Shown here one piece after another: positions 6,409 through 8,133 of a stretch of 8,133 nucleotides of DNA (positions are counted from its first letter, which is position 1; each line of letters opens with the position of its first letter). Source of the DNA: Candidatus Babelota bacterium (lineage in GTDB: Bacteria > Babelota > Babeliae > Babelales > Babelaceae). The stretch covers positions 1 through 8,133 of the forward strand of contig DNBB01000003.1 of the NCBI GenBank assembly GCA_003484685.1, read 5' to 3'. The notes under the pieces were generated by a model. It was not told where the DNA came from and made no database searches. It saw nothing but the letters and a program-made list of their open reading frames with translations. A program made the position numbers and the translations under genes.

Positions 6409-6428
6409 AGAGTTTTTTGTAAAACTCT
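6409..6428. repeat. AT-rich inverted repeat overlapping the stop codon of the beta-barrel gene
   Basis: AGAGTTTT and AAAACTCT form a perfect 8-bp inverted repeat around a 4-nt loop. The TAG stop of the - strand gene (6429-6427) overlaps one arm. The stem is weak (AT-rich) and has no known role; a second small inverted repeat (CTGCA/TGCAG, 6391-6406) lies next to it. Confidence 0.5.
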
Positions 6429-8133
6429 AGAATGCTACACCAAGGTTGAGGTAGAAGTCAGTGTCGCGTGGCGCACGTTTGCCGGCAAAGGTATGTGACC
6501 AACCACCCTCTAAGGTGCAATCACCCAAGGTAGTAAAGATACTTACCCGTGCTTTGTGGGCCGTACGCTCAGTGTTGGAACGCAAGACGCTACCATCTAA
6601 GCTCTGTTTTGTCGCACTTGCTGCATAACCAAGTGGTAATGCCGTGCTGACACAAAGGCTAACATTGTCACAACGCTTGTGGTATAACTCGTAACCGATA
6701 TCTAAACCGCAGCAGTCATTGGCAAAGAACGTCAAGTCTGCATGACCCAAGAAGTAATCCCACTTGATGTTAGCATCAACACATGGGCCAATGTTTTGTA
6801 TCGTTGCGCCCTTAAATGGTGCTGCAACTTGTTCTTTGTGCTTCAATGCCCATGAGTAGGACGCATCAAGCATAAACTTGACCCAGTCACAGATATCATA
6901 ACCAGCAGCTAAAGCTCCGCGCACTTCCCAATGCTCGTTGTTACCCAATGGCTGTGCAAGCAAGAGTTTGCAGTTACAGAGACGATCGGCTGTTGGGAGG
7001 CGGACGCCAAACATAACATCAGTCCACAATGAGTCTTCGCAGCCCCAGTTGCGACCAAGGTACAGCTCGAGATCCAAGTCACCAAAGCCCTTTTGACGGC
7101 CATTGCAGAAGCTCAAGCCCTGCTCAGCCATAAAGTCATCGAGTGAATCGAGGTTTGAGATGGCTGTTTCAACGGCAGAACGAATTGTTTTTGCAGCGTC
7201 TGTAATCTCTGCATTTGCAGCATCTTTCAGAGATGGCACAACAAAGAGCTTACTTTGCGCAACCGTATTGGTCCCAAGGGCGGTATAATCAGTCCCAACA
7301 ACTGGACCCACGTTATTGTACCCCTTGAAATAGTGACGTGACCCCGCAGAAGCTGAACCATCGGCAGGCAAGGCCGTTGCAGGAATTGTTGTTGCAGCCC
7401 AAACCGTAGCAGTTGGCATGGTTCCATTATCACTGTACAACAGCTCTACCGGTGGTAAACCATCTCCTAATACAGGTGCAGAAACAACTTGAGCGGCCAT
7501 CGTCGTACGAGCAGGAGCGGTCGCTTCATTACCATAGACAACAATTGGAGAATTGATAACACCAAGTCGATTTAAGCGCGTTAAAAAGTCTAAACGACCT
7601 GCGTAAACAAGGTTTTCGGTCGTTCCATTTTTTTCTTTACGCACCTGCCAAAGGTCTCCAAGACCTTCTCCTACCAAGTCGCTCATCGCACAGGTATCGG
7701 AAACTTCGATATCTCTAAATGGTAACTTAGCGCGTAAACCAAAGCGATAGTCCGTATCACACCAGGTAGCAACCGCACCCACTTGCAATCCAAATATGGC
7801 GCCGCCTTCGCGGTACTCAAAGCGTGGGCTAATCGTTGAAATGTCGACATATGGATTATTTAGCAACTGATCCGCCGCTACGTGTGCATCAGGATACGCT
7901 TCGCCCAAACGAAAATCTGATTTACCAAAAATCAATGTAGTAAACTCTTCTTTGCAGCGATCTTTGCGATATGCCTTATCGGTCGAACGATAGTACCCAA
8001 CCGCACTGGCATCCAGGTCCCAACTCCAGCATCCATCTTTGTCAGGATCTTGTTCCCAATGATACTGCACAGGATAATGCGTAAATCCCCAAAGCGTAGG
8101 AAGCGGTGTGCGGATCTCGCGCGCCGCTGCCGC
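6427..8133 (-). CDS. Cysteine-rich predicted outer-membrane beta-barrel protein (5' end outside window)
   Basis: The frame stays open to the right edge of the window, so the GTG at 8070 is not a required start: 21 more in-frame residues (AAAAREIRTP and onward) precede it, and the signal peptide should lie beyond the edge. The 568 visible residues (numbered from base 8133) contain many short amphipathic stretches of alternating polar and hydrophobic/aromatic residues, such as DLDLELYLGR, HADLTFFAND and DFYLNLGVAF. The protein ends in Phe, the usual C-terminal signal for barrel assembly by the BAM complex. About 200-330 is different: rich in Ala, Thr, Pro and Gly and then helical, which looks like a large surface loop, plug or inserted domain. 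Fifteen cysteines are present, eleven of them after residue 340, including CNC (386-388) and CC (474-475). The likely role is a porin or major surface protein in the outer membrane; the exact family is not recognised. It is followed by a hairpin and the small exported-protein gene. Confidence 0.85.
   Translation of the reverse strand, partial: AAAAREIRTPLPTLWGFTHYPVQYHWEQDPDKDGCWSWDLDASAVGYYRSTDKAYRKDRCKEEFTTLIFGKSDFRLGEAYPDAHVAADQLLNNPYVDISTISPRFEYREGGAIFGLQVGAVATWCDTDYRFGLRAKLPFRDIEVSDTCAMSDLVGEGLGDLWQVRKEKNGTTENLVYAGRLDFLTRLNRLGVINSPIVVYGNEATAPARTTMAAQVVSAPVLGDGLPPVELLYSDNGTMPTATVWAATTIPATALPADGSASAGSRHYFKGYNNVGPVVGTDYTALGTNTVAQSKLFVVPSLKDAANAEITDAAKTIRSAVETAISNLDSLDDFMAEQGLSFCNGRQKGFGDLDLELYLGRNWGCEDSLWTDVMFGVRLPTADRLCNCKLLLAQPLGNNEHWEVRGALAAGYDICDWVKFMLDASYSWALKHKEQVAAPFKGATIQNIGPCVDANIKWDYFLGHADLTFFANDCCGLDIGYELYHKRCDNVSLCVSTALPLGYAASATKQSLDGSVLRSNTERTAHKARVSIFTTLGDCTLEGGWSHTFAGKRAPRDTDFYLNLGVAF

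Noticed and set aside
8068..8070. GTG as the true start of the beta-barrel gene
   Set aside because: The same frame continues open to the window edge, no RBS precedes the GTG, and no signal peptide follows it as would be expected for an exported barrel.

Overview
The window carries five protein-coding genes and one partial gene. It probably comes from a Gram-negative bacterium of a poorly characterised, possibly host-associated lineage. The support for this is a cysteine-rich predicted outer-membrane beta-barrel, several exported or membrane-tethered proteins without a recognisable family, and a compact housekeeping pair. The overall style reminds me of Candidatus Dependentiae (TM6). That placement is an impression from protein character, not from any diagnostic marker in the window, and I hold it loosely. 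No tRNA, rRNA, CRISPR array, transposase or phage gene is visible.

Left part, + strand (1-3068): the 3' end of a small membrane protein gene is followed 65 nt later by a large gene (222 or, more likely, 234 to 3068). The large gene encodes a protein with a signal peptide, one membrane helix, about 270 residues of Lys/Glu-rich coiled coil and a roughly 570-residue C-terminal region that I cannot assign. The small upstream protein shows a similar juxtamembrane segment plus helix plus basic tail, so the two may share a membrane anchor design. This block is clearly more A-rich than the rest of the window. It ends at a perfect 11-bp hairpin (3074-3099) lying between convergent genes.

Middle part, - strand (3120-5676): a HIT-family nucleotide hydrolase or phosphorylase gene is followed after 58 nt by metG, which encodes methionyl-tRNA synthetase with a fused C-terminal tRNA-binding domain. 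They look like a two-gene operon. Ap4A is a known by-product of aminoacyl-tRNA synthetases and a typical substrate of this HIT group, so the pairing makes biochemical sense. The MetRS lacks the usual zinc-knuckle cysteines. It also has an internal RBS-plus-ATG and an A8 run in the linker before its tRNA-binding domain.

Right part, - strand (5741-8133): a 5'-truncated gene for a Cys-rich beta-barrel protein ending in Phe runs off the right edge of the window. It is followed by a strong RNA hairpin and then by a small exported helical protein of unknown function (156 aa). A classical intrinsic terminator at 5741-5787 separates this group from the HIT-metG operon.
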